A stretch of DNA of 63,907 nt, from NCBI RefSeq assembly GCF_016613415.1, contig NZ_JACWCT010000062.1, positions 1-63,907 on the forward strand. The letters are read 5' to 3'. Below are positions 40,045 through 49,903 of the stretch, piece after piece. The first letter of the stretch is position 1; each line of letters starts with the position of its first letter. Below the pieces are notes generated by a model. It made no database searches, was not told where the DNA came from, and was given only the letters and a program-made list of their open reading frames with translations. The position numbers and the translations under genes are program-made. This stretch comes from Methylobacterium ajmalii (GTDB lineage: Bacteria > Pseudomonadota > Alphaproteobacteria > Rhizobiales > Beijerinckiaceae).

Positions 40045-42474
40045 TCAGTACAGCCCGCCCGCCTGGGCCGCCCGGTCCGCGTCCGGGGGTACCGCCGCCG
40101 GCGCCGCCGGCTGGGCGCTCGGCGGGGCCGAGTAGCTGTCGGGCGGGGCGGTGCCGGGCTTGAAGGCCTCGAGCAGCCCGCCCTCCGAGCCGCCGGCACG
40201 GGTGCCGCTGGCGGCGTTGACGCGGATCAGCTTGATGCCCGGGGGCACGCGGAACGGCGTCGGCGGCTTGTCCTTGAGGGCGGCCTTCAGGAAGTCGCGG
40301 GCGATCGGGGCGGCGAGCCCGCCGCCGGTGGCGCTGTCGCCGAGAGAGCGGGGCTTGTCGTAGCCGATGTAGATGCCGACCGCGAGATCCGGCGAGAAGC
40401 CGACGAACCAGGCGTCCTTGGAGTCGTTGGTGGTTCCGGTCTTGCCGGCGAGCGGCTTGCCGATCTCCTTCAGGATCGTGGCGGTGCCGCGCTGGACCAC
40501 GCCCTCCATGATCGAGACGATCTGGTAGGCGGTGAGCGGGTCGAGGACCTGCTCGGACTCGTCGACCAGCTTCGGCTCGTCCTGGCCCGACCACTTGTCG
40601 GCGTCGCAGCCGATGCACTTGCGGGTGTCGTGGCGGTAGATGGTCTCGCCGTTGCGGTCCTGGATCCGGTCGATCAGGGTCGGGCGGATGCGCCGGCCGC
40701 CGTTGTCGAGCATCGAGTAGGCGGTGACCATCCGCATCACGGTGGTCTCGCCGGCGCCGAGCGACATCGGCAGGACGGGCAGCATGTCGTCGTAGACGCC
40801 GAAGCGGCGGGCGTACTCGGCGATCAGCGGCATGCCGACATCCTTGGCGAGCCGCACCGTCATCAGGTTCTTCGAATGCTCGATGCCGTAGCGCAGGGTG
40901 TGGGGGCCGCCGCCGGCCTTGCCGCCGTAGTTGGTCGGGGTCCAGGCCTCCTGGCCGGGGCCCGCCTCGATGGTGATCGGCGTGTCGAGGACCATCGAGG
41001 ACGGGGTGTAGCCGTTGTCGAGGGCCGCCGAGTAGACGATCGGCTTGAACGACGAGCCGGGCTGGCGCATCGCCTGGGTGGCGCGGTTGAACTCGCTCTC
41101 GTCGTAGGAGAAGCCGCCGACCATCGCGTGGACGCGTCCCGTGTAGGGGTCCATCGCCACGATCGCGCCGGAGACCTCCGGGATCTGGCGCAGGCGGTAG
41201 GTGTTGCCGGCCCCCTCCATGCGCTCGACGTAGACGACGTCGCCGGAATTGAGCGCCGCCGCGACGCTGCGGCCGGTCCAGCGCACGCCCTCGGCCGAGA
41301 TGATCCCGGTCTCGCGGTCCTTCGAGACCTGGCCGGAGCTCTCGCGCTTGGGCTGCAGGCCGATCGTGGCGCGGCCGCCGGAGGTGTCGAGCACCACGGC
41401 CAGGCGCCAGGGCTGCACGTCGCCGAGCGCCGGCACCTCGGCCACCGCCATGCCCCAGTCGCGGCCGGCGAGCTCGACGCGGCTCTTCGGGCCGCGCCAG
41501 CCGCGGGCCTGATCGTAGCGCACCAGGCCGTCGACCAGCGCCTTGCGGGCCATCGCCTGCATCTTCGGGTCGAGGGTGGTGCGCACCGACAGTCCGCCCT
41601 CGTAAAGCTTCTTCTCGCCGTAGCGCTCGGAGATCTCGCGGCGGACCTCCTCGGCGAAGTAGTTCGCGTTGGCGGTGTTGGGCGAGATGGTGCGCGGGTT
41701 GACGCCGAGCGGCTGCTTGCGCTCGGACTCGGCCTCCTCCTTGGTGATGTACCCGTTCTGGGCCATCAGGCCGATGATCTCGTTGCGGCGCGCCAGCGCC
41801 TGCTGGGTGCGGCGGTAGGGGTGGTAGTTGTTCGGGCCCTTGGGCAGCGCCGCGAGATAGGCCGCCTCGTGGATCGTCAGCTCGTGCACCGACTTACCGA
41901 AGTAGTCGAGGGCGGCGGCCGCGATGCCGTGCAGGTTGCGGCCCGGCACGATCGTGCCGAGGAAGATCTCGTTGAGGTAGAGCTCGAGGATCTTGTCCTT
42001 CGAGTAGGTCGATTCGATGCGCAGCGCGATCAGCGCCTCGCGGACCTTGCGGTCGAGGGTCTGCTCGGAGGAGAGCAGGAAGTTCTTGGCGACCTGCTGG
42101 GTGATGGTCGAGGCGCCCTGCTTCTTGCCGCTGGACGCGTTGGTGACGATCGCCCGGACGATGCCCTCGGGGTCGATGCCGCCGTGCTTGTAGAAGTTCT
42201 TGTCCTCGGCCGACAGGAAGGCCGCGACGACGATCTTGGGCATCGCCTGGATCGGCAGGTAGAGCCGGCGCTCGCGGGCATACTCGGCGAGCAGGCTGCC
42301 GTCGGCCGCGTGGACGCGGGTCATCACCGGCGGCTCGTAATTGGCGAGCGCCGCGTGGTCGGGCAGGTCGCGCGAGTACTTCCAGTAGAAGTAGCCGCCC
42401 GCGGCCGCGCCGACGACGAAGAGCATCGCCGCGATGCTGAACAGGAAGCCGAAGAAGCGGAGGATGAAGCGCAT
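40045..42474 (-). CDS. mrcA: Class A penicillin-binding protein 1A
   Basis: This 809-residue bifunctional enzyme polymerises and crosslinks peptidoglycan. It has a short cytoplasmic end, one membrane helix (about residues 9-31), a GT51 transglycosylase with AFLSAEDKNFYKHGGID and KKQGASTITQQVAKN, and a transpeptidase with SSFK (QPGSSFKPIVY), SKN (EHSKNLM) and KTG (AGKTGTTND). An OB-like insert lies between the two. The tail is Pro/Ala-rich. The ATG at 42474 places the membrane helix next to the N-terminus; the in-frame extension upstream looks non-coding. It is co-directional with the amidase gene 200 bp upstream. Confidence 0.95.
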   Translation of the reverse strand: MRFILRFFGFLFSIAAMLFVVGAAAGGYFYWKYSRDLPDHAALANYEPPVMTRVHAADGSLLAEYARERRLYLPIQAMPKIVVAAFLSAEDKNFYKHGGIDPEGIVRAIVTNASSGKKQGASTITQQVAKNFLLSSEQTLDRKVREALIALRIESTYSKDKILELYLNEIFLGTIVPGRNLHGIAAAALDYFGKSVHELTIHEAAYLAALPKGPNNYHPYRRTQQALARRNEIIGLMAQNGYITKEEAESERKQPLGVNPRTISPNTANANYFAEEVRREISERYGEKKLYEGGLSVRTTLDPKMQAMARKALVDGLVRYDQARGWRGPKSRVELAGRDWGMAVAEVPALGDVQPWRLAVVLDTSGGRATIGLQPKRESSGQVSKDRETGIISAEGVRWTGRSVAAALNSGDVVYVERMEGAGNTYRLRQIPEVSGAIVAMDPYTGRVHAMVGGFSYDESEFNRATQAMRQPGSSFKPIVYSAALDNGYTPSSMVLDTPITIEAGPGQEAWTPTNYGGKAGGGPHTLRYGIEHSKNLMTVRLAKDVGMPLIAEYARRFGVYDDMLPVLPMSLGAGETTVMRMVTAYSMLDNGGRRIRPTLIDRIQDRNGETIYRHDTRKCIGCDADKWSGQDEPKLVDESEQVLDPLTAYQIVSIMEGVVQRGTATILKEIGKPLAGKTGTTNDSKDAWFVGFSPDLAVGIYIGYDKPRSLGDSATGGGLAAPIARDFLKAALKDKPPTPFRVPPGIKLIRVNAASGTRAGGSEGGLLEAFKPGTAPPDSYSAPPSAQPAAPAAVPPDADRAAQAGGLY

Positions 42475-42677
42475 CGAAACCCGATCCGTCGATGATGCCG
42501 CGGCGGCCCTCTGGCCGATCGAAAGCCCGAGGCCCGCAGCGGACGGCCACGCCTCGGCGCGGCTCCCCACCGGAACGCTACCCGCCATGACGACGCGCAG
42601 CCGCTCCCGCGATTAGCGGAGGACGGGCGCGAAAGCCAGGACAGCGAGGGGCCGACAGAGCCCTATCGACACGGGAT

Positions 42678-44021
42678 CTATGGTGAAACTGGGGCGGGTG
42701 CGTGCTCGGCGGCCCGGCTGAGGCGCAAGCCGTCGGCGTTCAGCGCGGTCATCGCCTGGCCGGCGGGCGGCAGCCGGCCGGCGAAGAAGCGCTCGATCGC
42801 CCCGGCCATCTGCGCCGTGACCTTGGTGCGCCACTCGTCGGAGAGCAGCAGGTCGAGGTCGCGCTTGCTCGACAGGTAGCCGAGCTCGACCAGCACCGAG
42901 GGCACGTCGGGCGACCGCAGCACCCGGAACCCCGCCTCGCGGTGGGGCTTCACGCTCATCTCCATCACGCCGGAGAGGTTGGTGAGCAACCCTTGCGCGA
43001 ACCGCGCCGAGAACCCGCGGGTCTCGCGCAGGGTGAGCTCCTGCAGGATCGTCGCGACGTCGCCCGGTCCCTCGCCCTGGTCGGCGCCGGCGGCCGCGTC
43101 GGCCTTGTTCTCGCGGTCGGCCAGCCGCGCCGATTCGGCGTCGGTCGCCTTCTCGGAGCCGGTGTAGATCGTGGCGCCGCGCACCTGCGGGGCGGCCGAG
43201 ATCGAATCGGCGTGGATCGACACGAACAGGTCGGCGCGGGCGTCGCGGGCGATGCGCACCCGCTCGGCGAGCGGCACGAACACGTCGCGGTCGCGGGTCA
43301 TCTGGACCCGGATGCGGCCGGTGGCCTCGAGGCGCTGGACCAGCCCCTGGGCGACTCCGAACACGATGTCCTTCTCGTAGACGCCGTTGCCCGCGATGGC
43401 GCCCGGATCGATGCCGCCATGGCCGGCGTCGACGATGACGAGGGGCCGCGAATCGACCGGATCGCGGGCCGGCGGGCCCTCGGCGCGGGCGGGCGCGGCC
43501 GGCTGGGCGGCGCGCCGGAACGCCTCGCGGTCGCTGCGGGCGAGATCGATGGTGAGCAGCGTCGCCCCGTCCCGCGGCCGGGTCGTGGTCGCGACCCGCG
43601 CCACGGTCGCGGCCTGGGCGAGGTCGATGACGATGCGCGAGCGCCCGGGGGCGAACAGGCCGTAGCGGTAGGAGGCGACGAGGCCGTCGCGCTTGCGGCC
43701 CGCCTCGGAGGGCAACTGGAAGTTGACCTCCGGCAGGTCGACGATCGCCCGGTCGGGCCGTTCCATCACGAAGGCCCGGGCCTCGACCGGCCGGGACAAA
43801 ACCACCGTCAGGCGGGTGCCCTCCGGGACCGCCGAGATCTCGGCGCCGATCGCCACCGCGGGCCGGTCGGCGGCGGCGCGCTCGGCGGCCTGACGCTCGG
43901 GCATCTGGCGCTCGACGGCCGGACGCTCCGGCGCGGCGAGGCCGGGCAGCGGCGCGAGGAGGCCCAGCGCCACGAGGGCGGCGCGGAGCGGCAGGCGGAT
44001 CGGACGTGCGCGTGTCGGCAT
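42678..44021 (-). CDS. amiC: N-acetylmuramoyl-L-alanine amidase, AmiC-type
   Basis: This 447-residue periplasmic zinc amidase has a signal peptide (LPLRAALVALGLLAPLPGLA), an N-terminal AMIN domain (about residues 60-175: VVLSRPVEARAFVMERPDRAIVDLPEVNF) and an Amidase_3 domain from about 195 with VIVDAGHGGIDPGA (zinc His), YEKDIVFG (Glu), VSIHADS (zinc His) and a late VLVELGYLS (catalytic Glu). It splits daughter-cell peptidoglycan. An alternative start at 44072 would add 17 residues before the signal peptide. The gene order amidase then penicillin-binding protein is conserved in the class. Confidence 0.92.
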   Translation of the reverse strand: MPTRARPIRLPLRAALVALGLLAPLPGLAAPERPAVERQMPERQAAERAAADRPAVAIGAEISAVPEGTRLTVVLSRPVEARAFVMERPDRAIVDLPEVNFQLPSEAGRKRDGLVASYRYGLFAPGRSRIVIDLAQAATVARVATTTRPRDGATLLTIDLARSDREAFRRAAQPAAPARAEGPPARDPVDSRPLVIVDAGHGGIDPGAIAGNGVYEKDIVFGVAQGLVQRLEATGRIRVQMTRDRDVFVPLAERVRIARDARADLFVSIHADSISAAPQVRGATIYTGSEKATDAESARLADRENKADAAAGADQGEGPGDVATILQELTLRETRGFSARFAQGLLTNLSGVMEMSVKPHREAGFRVLRSPDVPSVLVELGYLSSKRDLDLLLSDEWRTKVTAQMAGAIERFFAGRLPPAGQAMTALNADGLRLSRAAEHAPAPVSP

Positions 44022-44829
44022 GGTCTCGCGGCGACTTCTGGCGGCATCCCGGTTACGCGATAACCGCGCCATGGTTAACGCTTCGCAAAGCCGATCGGAT
44101 CGTCCGCCCGGCGCCTGTGGCCGGGCGGGTACAGGGAGGGACGCCCGGGCCGGCGGGGGATCAGCAAGAGGCCGGCGGGGGACCGGCGACGCGCGGGCAG
44201 GACAAGCGAGCGAACATGCTTGCAAATTCGCCGCGACACTCTGTAATGGTATGGACCCTTGCCCGATGCCGCCGGCTCTTCCGCCGCGGCCCGCGGGCCC
44301 GCCCGGACGCTCTCGCAGCGGCTTCGGCGTTGGCCGGCCGCCGGCAGATCGTCCGACGATCAGCGTGCCGGGCAGGAGTCGCGTGATCCGCGGCGGCGTT
44401 CCCGAACGTCGTCGCCCGTTTTCCAACGGCCGCGGGGCCTTCCAGGCTCGCGCGCCCTGATTCGAAAGGTCGGTGGGAGTATGCGTGGACGCACAGCCTC
44501 GGATTTCGAAGCTGCCGTCCCCGGCGCACGCGCTCCGCGTCGCGCCCGTCCGCGCCCCCTGCCCCCGGCCATCGTCAACCCCTCGCGCGCGTGGATGCGC
44601 GCAGCGGCGATTGACGGCATCCCCCGCACGACATCATCCGCCGGGCCCGGAAGGGCACGGCACGGGAGAGCCCTCCCGGCGCAGGTTTCCGCGCCCGGGG
44701 CGGCACCGGACTACGGAGGCTCGTCCTCCCGCGCACGGCCAGGATCCCTGAGGTCACCCGCCTCAGGGTCCGTTCCCGGATGCCCCCGTCCAGCGGCGCT
44801 GCCGTCGGTCGCCATGCCGAAAGTTCGTC
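44022..44829. other. 808-bp region between amiC and rne
   Basis: No supported gene lies in it. It must hold the divergent amiC and rne promoters and probably a long rne 5' leader. In enterobacteria the rne leader is the site of RNase E autoregulation, and a comparable leader is plausible here but unproven. The region is rich in GC-rich hairpin potential, with no single clear structure that I could define. Confidence 0.5.
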
Positions 44830-47800
44830 ATGGCCAACAAGATGCTCATCGATGCCGCCCACCCGGAAGAGACCCGGGTGGTGACGGTCAAGGGTTCCAA
44901 GGTCGAGGAATTCGACTTCGAGTCCGCTAGCCGCCGCCAGCTGCGCGGCAACATCTATCTCGCCAAGGTCACGCGGGTCGAGCCGTCGCTGCAGGCCGCC
45001 TTCGTCGAGTACGGGGGCAACCGCCACGGCTTCCTCGCCTTCAGCGAGATCCACCCCGACTACTACCAGATTCCGATCGCCGACCGGATGGCGCTCCTCG
45101 AGGAGGAGGCGCGGGCCGAGCGCGAGCACGAGGAGCGCCCCGAACGCCAGGAGCGCGGTGAGCGCAGCGAGCGCTCGGAGCGTGGCGAGCGCCAGGAGCG
45201 CGGCGACCAGCCCCGCCGCCGCCGCCGCCGCGGCCGCCGGGCCGAGGCCTCGTCGCGCCCGTCCGACGCCGTGGTGAGCGCCCCGGCGGAGGATCTGCAC
45301 GAGGCCGGCCAGGAGACCGGTCAGGAGACAGGTGTCGAGACGAGCGCTGTCGAGACGACCGGCTGGCAGGACACGCACCCGCGCGAGACGCTCGCCCAGG
45401 AGACCTTTAGCGAAGGGACGTTCAGCGAAGGGACGCCCGGCCAGCCCGAGAGCGGCGAGCATCCGGCGCAGGCCGCCCACGAGGCTCCGGCCGAGGCCCA
45501 GGCCGGCGACGCCGTCGCGCAGGACAACCTGATCCCGGAGACCCAGGCTCACGAGAGCCCGGCCCAGGAGAACTCTGCCCAGGAGATCCAGGCCCAGGAG
45601 ACCCACGCTCAGGAGACCTCTGCCGAGCATCACCCCGTCGAGGCCGCCCCGCTGCAGGGCGAGGCCGGCGCCGAGACCCCGGCGGCGATCGCCGCCGCCG
45701 TGTCGGCGGAGCCCGCCCCCGTCGCGGACGCGACCGAGGCCGCTGCCGTCGCGTCCGAGCCCGTCGAGACCACGGTTCAGGCCGACACCGCCGGCGAGAG
45801 CGACGACGCGGGCGTCCTGCCCCAGCCCGTCGCCGCCTCGCAGCCGGTCGACGCCACGGAGTCCGACGAGGACGAGGAAGAGGACGACGAGGACGACGAG
45901 GAGTCTGACGACGAGTCCGAGGACGACGAGGACGACGATCAGGACGGGGACGACGAGGACGACGACCACGAGGAGGCGATCGTCGAGCAGGTCGGCGGCC
46001 GCGGCGACGCGCTGGCCGAGATCCCGGAGCGTCCCCGCACCCCGCGCCGGCACTACAAGATCCAGGAGGTGATCAAGCGCCGGCAGGTCATCCTGGTCCA
46101 GGTCGTCAAGGAGGAGCGCGGCACCAAGGGCGCGGCGCTCACCACCTACCTGTCGCTGGCCGGCCGCTACTCGGTGCTGATGCCGAACACCGGCCGGGGC
46201 GGCGGCATCTCGCGCAAGATCACCAGCGCGGCCGACCGCAAGCGCCTGAAGGAGATCGCCACCGACCTCGAGGTGCCCGAGGGGATGGGCGTCATCCTGC
46301 GCACGGCGGGCGCCTCGCGCACCAAGCCGGAGATCAAGCGCGACTTCGAGTACCTGATGCGGCTGTGGGAGAGCGTGCGCGAGCTCACCCTGTCCTCGGC
46401 CGCGCCGGCGCTGGTCTACGAGGAGGGCTCGCTGATCAAGCGCGCCATCCGCGACCTCTACAACAAGGACATCGACGAGGTTCTGGTCGCGGGCGAGGAC
46501 GCCTACCGCGAGGCCAAGGACTTCATGCGGATGCTGATGCCGACGCAGTCGAAGGTGGTGAAGCCCTACCGCGACCCGACGCCGGTCTTCGCCCGCTTCG
46601 GGGTCGAGCAGCAGCTCGACGCGATGTTCTCCAACCACGTCTCCCTGCGCTCGGGCGGCTACCTCGTCATCAACCCGACCGAGGCGCTGGTCTCGATCGA
46701 CGTGAACTCGGGGCGCGCCACCCGCGAGCACGACATCGAGGACACCGCCTACAAGACGAACCTGGAGGCCGCCGAGGAGGTGGCGCGCCAGCTGCGCCTG
46801 CGCGACCTCGCCGGCCTCATCGTCATCGACTTCATCGACATGGAGGAGAAGCGGAACAACCGCGCCGTCGAGAAGAAGCTGAACGAGTGCCTGAAGAACG
46901 ACCGCGCCCGCATCCAGGTCGGCCGGATCTCGCCCTTCGGCCTGCTCGAGATGTCGCGCCAGCGCATCCGCACCGGCGTGCTCGAATCCTCGTCGGTGCC
47001 CTGCGCGCATTGCGGCGGCTCGGGCTTCGTGCGGGCGACCGCCTCGGTGGCCCTCCTGATCCTGCGGGCGATCGAGGAGGCGCTGATCAAGTCGAGCACC
47101 CACAACCTCGTGCTGCGCACCCGCAGCGAGGTGGCGCTCTACATCCTCAACCAGAAGCGCGCGCACCTGCACGAGCTCGAGATGCGCTTCGGCGTCGCGA
47201 TCATCATCGCGGCCGACGACCGGCTGGCCGCGACCTCGGCCTTCCACCTCGATCGCGGCGACCCGGCCCAGCGGGTCGAGCCCCGGACCGTGACCAGCAT
47301 CCGGGCCGAGGCGGTGCTGCCGCCGCCGCTGGAGGAGGATGACGAGGACGAGGAGATCGTCGAGGAGGCCGAGGAGGTCGAGGAGACCGCCGAGGCCGAG
47401 GGCGACGCCGAGGCAGAGACCGACGAGGAGGCCGGCGACGGCGCGCCGCGGGGCGAGGACGAGGGCGGGGGCAAGCGCCGTCGCCGCCGTCGCCGCCGGC
47501 GGGGCCGGGGCGAGCGCTCCGGGTCCGAGGACGGCGAGGCCGAGGGTCACGAGGACGAGGGCGACGAGTCCGGCGAGGCGCCGCGCGAGCAGGCCGTCGA
47601 GGGCGAGGCGGTGTCGATCCCGATCACCCAAGACGGTGCGGCGGCTCCCCGCGACGAGCGCGAGAGCCGCGAGGACGCCCTGAGCCGGCGGCGCCGGCGC
47701 GGGCGCCGCGGCGGTCGCGGCCGCGACCGCTTCGAGGAGACCGGCGGCACGATCGGCGACGAGGTCGTCGCCGGCACCGAGCCCGGCGAGGCCGGGGGCA

Positions 47801-48123
47801 GCCTGGTGCAGGACGCCCTGGCGGAGGAGATCGTCGCCCTCGACGAGATCTCCGGCTCGGCGCCCGAGGCGATCGGCCATCCGGTCGCGACGCCGGACCT
47901 CCCGGCCGTCGAGCGCGAGGCCCTGGCTGCCGAGGCGATCGAGGCCCCGCTCGGCGAGGCCGAGCCCGCCCGCGCGGCGGAGCCGGCACCGGCCGAGCCG
48001 GCGCCCGCCCCCGAGCCGGAGCCCGAGCCGGTGGCCGTCGTGCTCACCCCCCCGTCGGATCCGGACCGCCCGAAGCGGGCCGGCTGGTGGTCCCGCACCA
48101 AGGCGGCGATCGGCGGCGAGTGA
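44830..48123 (+). CDS. rne: Ribonuclease E
   Basis: This 1097-residue RNase E is the core of the RNA degradosome. The S1 domain begins LRGNIYLAKVTRVEPSLQAAFVEYGGNRHGFL and is interrupted from about residue 95 to 395 by a huge acidic insertion, with Gln-Glu repeats (AQETHAQETS) and a run rich in Asp/Glu (about 345-380), before the S1 fold resumes at HYKIQEVIKRRQVILVQV. The catalytic DNase-I-like part has SIDVNSGRATRE and VIDFIDM (metal Asp residues), and the Zn-link is CAHCGGSG. The tail is acidic, with Arg clusters (KRRRRRRRRRGRG and [15 protein letters not shown]) suited to RNA and partner binding. Confidence 0.95.
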   Translation: MANKMLIDAAHPEETRVVTVKGSKVEEFDFESASRRQLRGNIYLAKVTRVEPSLQAAFVEYGGNRHGFLAFSEIHPDYYQIPIADRMALLEEEARAEREHEERPERQERGERSERSERGERQERGDQPRRRRRRGRRAEASSRPSDAVVSAPAEDLHEAGQETGQETGVETSAVETTGWQDTHPRETLAQETFSEGTFSEGTPGQPESGEHPAQAAHEAPAEAQAGDAVAQDNLIPETQAHESPAQENSAQEIQAQETHAQETSAEHHPVEAAPLQGEAGAETPAAIAAAVSAEPAPVADATEAAAVASEPVETTVQADTAGESDDAGVLPQPVAASQPVDATESDEDEEEDDEDDEESDDESEDDEDDDQDGDDEDDDHEEAIVEQVGGRGDALAEIPERPRTPRRHYKIQEVIKRRQVILVQVVKEERGTKGAALTTYLSLAGRYSVLMPNTGRGGGISRKITSAADRKRLKEIATDLEVPEGMGVILRTAGASRTKPEIKRDFEYLMRLWESVRELTLSSAAPALVYEEGSLIKRAIRDLYNKDIDEVLVAGEDAYREAKDFMRMLMPTQSKVVKPYRDPTPVFARFGVEQQLDAMFSNHVSLRSGGYLVINPTEALVSIDVNSGRATREHDIEDTAYKTNLEAAEEVARQLRLRDLAGLIVIDFIDMEEKRNNRAVEKKLNECLKNDRARIQVGRISPFGLLEMSRQRIRTGVLESSSVPCAHCGGSGFVRATASVALLILRAIEEALIKSSTHNLVLRTRSEVALYILNQKRAHLHELEMRFGVAIIIAADDRLAATSAFHLDRGDPAQRVEPRTVTSIRAEAVLPPPLEEDDEDEEIVEEAEEVEETAEAEGDAEAETDEEAGDGAPRGEDEGGGKRRRRRRRRRGRGERSGSEDGEAEGHEDEGDESGEAPREQAVEGEAVSIPITQDGAAAPRDERESREDALSRRRRRGRRGGRGRDRFEETGGTIGDEVVAGTEPGEAGGSLVQDALAEEIVALDEISGSAPEAIGHPVATPDLPAVEREALAAEAIEAPLGEAEPARAAEPAPAEPAPAPEPEPEPVAVVLTPPSDPDRPKRAGWWSRTKAAIGGE

Positions 48124-48180
48124 CCGCCGCGGGGCGGGCGCGGAGCCCCACCCCCGCCGGGGCGTGACGACGAGGCATGC

Positions 48181-48211
48181 GGGCCGCGCTCCGAGAGGAG
48201 CGCGGCCCTTT
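48181..48211 (+). terminator. Rho-independent terminator of rne
   Basis: GGGCCGCGCTCC (48181-48192) and GGAGCGCGGCCC (48197-48208) form a perfect 12-bp stem with a GAGA tetraloop, followed by TTTCCGTT, 58 bp after the rne stop. Confidence 0.85.
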
Positions 48212-48475
48212 CCGTTGCGGCGGTGCACCATAGGGCGTACGGCCTAGGACGGATGACCGAACAGCGCGGCATTTTATACAGGACGGAGTGATTGCCGGTC
48301 TTCTGTCGCGGAGCGAACGAGTAATGTCGCGGAGCTCGGCGTGCGCCAGAACCGTCAGGGGAACCTAAGACGACGATGCGTCATCTCACACGCTAGACCA
48401 GGGTTCGGGCCGGCTGTTAACGGAAACGATACGGGGATCGGGGGAAATCGAGCCATCTCACCCTGGATCCTCGCC
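48212..48475. other. Intergenic region before the soluble transducer gene
   Basis: About 260 bp without a supported gene. It should carry the promoter of the soluble chemotaxis transducer; a lower-GC patch (CATTTTATACAGGACGG near 48270) is the likeliest place. No sigma-specific motif was recognised. Confidence 0.4.
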
Positions 48476-49801
48476 ATGTTCCGCTCCCGTCACGCCCCTG
48501 CGCCCGTTCCCGTCGAGACCCCGGAGATGGTGGAGGAGCGCCTCGCCGGTCTCGTCGAGCGGGCCGGCGCCAGCGGGTCCGACCTGGGCTCCGGCCGCCT
48601 CGCCCGCTCCCTCGGTCAGCTCGTCGGGCGCCTGCAAGTGGCCGCTGCCGCGGATCTCGGCAGCACCGCCCGCGTCGCCGCCGAGGCCTCCGAGGCCGCG
48701 ACGGTGCTGGGCTGGATGACGCACGACGCCAGCGAGATCGCCGGCCAGACCCGAGCGATGGCGGCGGCGGTCGAGGAGGTCGCGGCCTCCACCCGAGAGC
48801 TCGCGGGCCGCTCGCAGGCGAGCGCGGAAGTCGCCGAGCGGGCGAGCGGCGGCATCGCGTCCTGCGCGGCGGACATGCGCGAGGCCAGCAGCACGATGGC
48901 GGCGATCGAGACCCATGCCGGGCAGATCGAGCAGCGCCTGACCGGGTTCGAGAGCGCGGCGCTTCAGATCCAGGAGATGGCCGGCACGATCGAGGCGATC
49001 TCGAGCCAGACCAACCTGCTGGCGCTCAACGCCACGATCGAGGCGGCGCGCGCCGGCGAGGCGGGCCGCGGCTTCGCCGTGGTGGCGGCGGAGGTCAAGC
49101 AGCTCTCCGGCCAGACGGCCCGGGCGACCGAGCAGATCCGCGGCCGCCTGGCGGTGCTGCTGCAGGAGCTGGCGGCGATCCAGGCCGCGGTGGCCGAGAG
49201 CCGCCACGCCGTGGCGAGCGGCACCGCCGCGGTGGCCCGGGTCGAGGCCCGGGTGGTGCAGGAGGGCGACGCGGTCGCCCGCTCGGCGGAGGGGATCCGG
49301 GCGCTGGCCGAGGTGCTGGGCCAGCAGGAGGCCGCCACGGCCGAGATCTCGTCGGGCGTGCAGCAGGTCGCCGGCAAGGCCCAGAAGACGAGCGACGAGA
49401 TCAAGGGCCTGATGGCGATCCTGGTGCGGGCCGAGACCAAGGCCCAGGAGGTCCTCGACGCCGGCGCCACGCGCGACCTGCCGGGCTACCGCCTGCTGCG
49501 CCTGCCCGCCGACATGGGGATGTGGAAGCGCCGCCTCGCGGCGGCCCTGGTCGGGCTCGGCCAGGCCTCCGCGGCGGTGCCGGCCTTCGCCACGGGCGAC
49601 GCCGCCGAGCTCGGGCTGGACGCCTCGCACCCGGCCGCGCCCCAGATCGTCGCGGCCTGCACCGAGGCGCGCCGCCACGCCGCCGCCATGGTCGAGGCGC
49701 TGGGCGCCGGGGCCTGGGACAAGGCGATCCCGGCCTTCCAGGCCTTCGAGGCCGCCGCCAAGACGCTGGTGACCGCCGCCGAGGGCGCGACGCGCCACTG
49801 A
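48476..49801 (+). CDS. Soluble methyl-accepting chemotaxis-type transducer
   Basis: This 441-residue protein has no membrane helix. Residues ~50-330 form the signalling coiled coil with tip [39 protein letters not shown] (quoted in part: [17 protein letters not shown]). The 110-residue C-terminal domain begins [20 protein letters not shown] and is followed by an all-helical bundle with Cys-Thr-Glu and repeated His; it may be a cytoplasmic sensor module, placed after the signalling part as in CZB receptors, but the CZB zinc ligands are not evident. The ATG at 48476 follows CATCTCACCCTGGATCC without a strong ribosome site, so the start is less certain. Confidence 0.82.
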   Translation: MFRSRHAPAPVPVETPEMVEERLAGLVERAGASGSDLGSGRLARSLGQLVGRLQVAAAADLGSTARVAAEASEAATVLGWMTHDASEIAGQTRAMAAAVEEVAASTRELAGRSQASAEVAERASGGIASCAADMREASSTMAAIETHAGQIEQRLTGFESAALQIQEMAGTIEAISSQTNLLALNATIEAARAGEAGRGFAVVAAEVKQLSGQTARATEQIRGRLAVLLQELAAIQAAVAESRHAVASGTAAVARVEARVVQEGDAVARSAEGIRALAEVLGQQEAATAEISSGVQQVAGKAQKTSDEIKGLMAILVRAETKAQEVLDAGATRDLPGYRLLRLPADMGMWKRRLAAALVGLGQASAAVPAFATGDAAELGLDASHPAAPQIVAACTEARRHAAAMVEALGAGAWDKAIPAFQAFEAAAKTLVTAAEGATRH

Positions 49802-49903
49802 AGCACGGGGCCCCGGAGCGGGTTCGCCACCGGGCGAAATTTCGGCGATCCTCGTCGGATCCGGGCCGCCTCGCGCGTCCCGGGACGGAGAGGGATCGCC
49901 GCC

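Noticed and set aside
44575..48231. A 1218-codon minus-strand open frame antisense to rne
   Set aside because: It consists of Leu/Gly/Arg/Val runs mirroring acidic codons of RNase E and has no domain pattern.
48476..49801. C-terminal CZB zinc-sensor domain in the soluble transducer
   Set aside because: The W-K segment and some His/Cys residues are there, but the ordered His-Cys-His-His zinc pattern is not evident.
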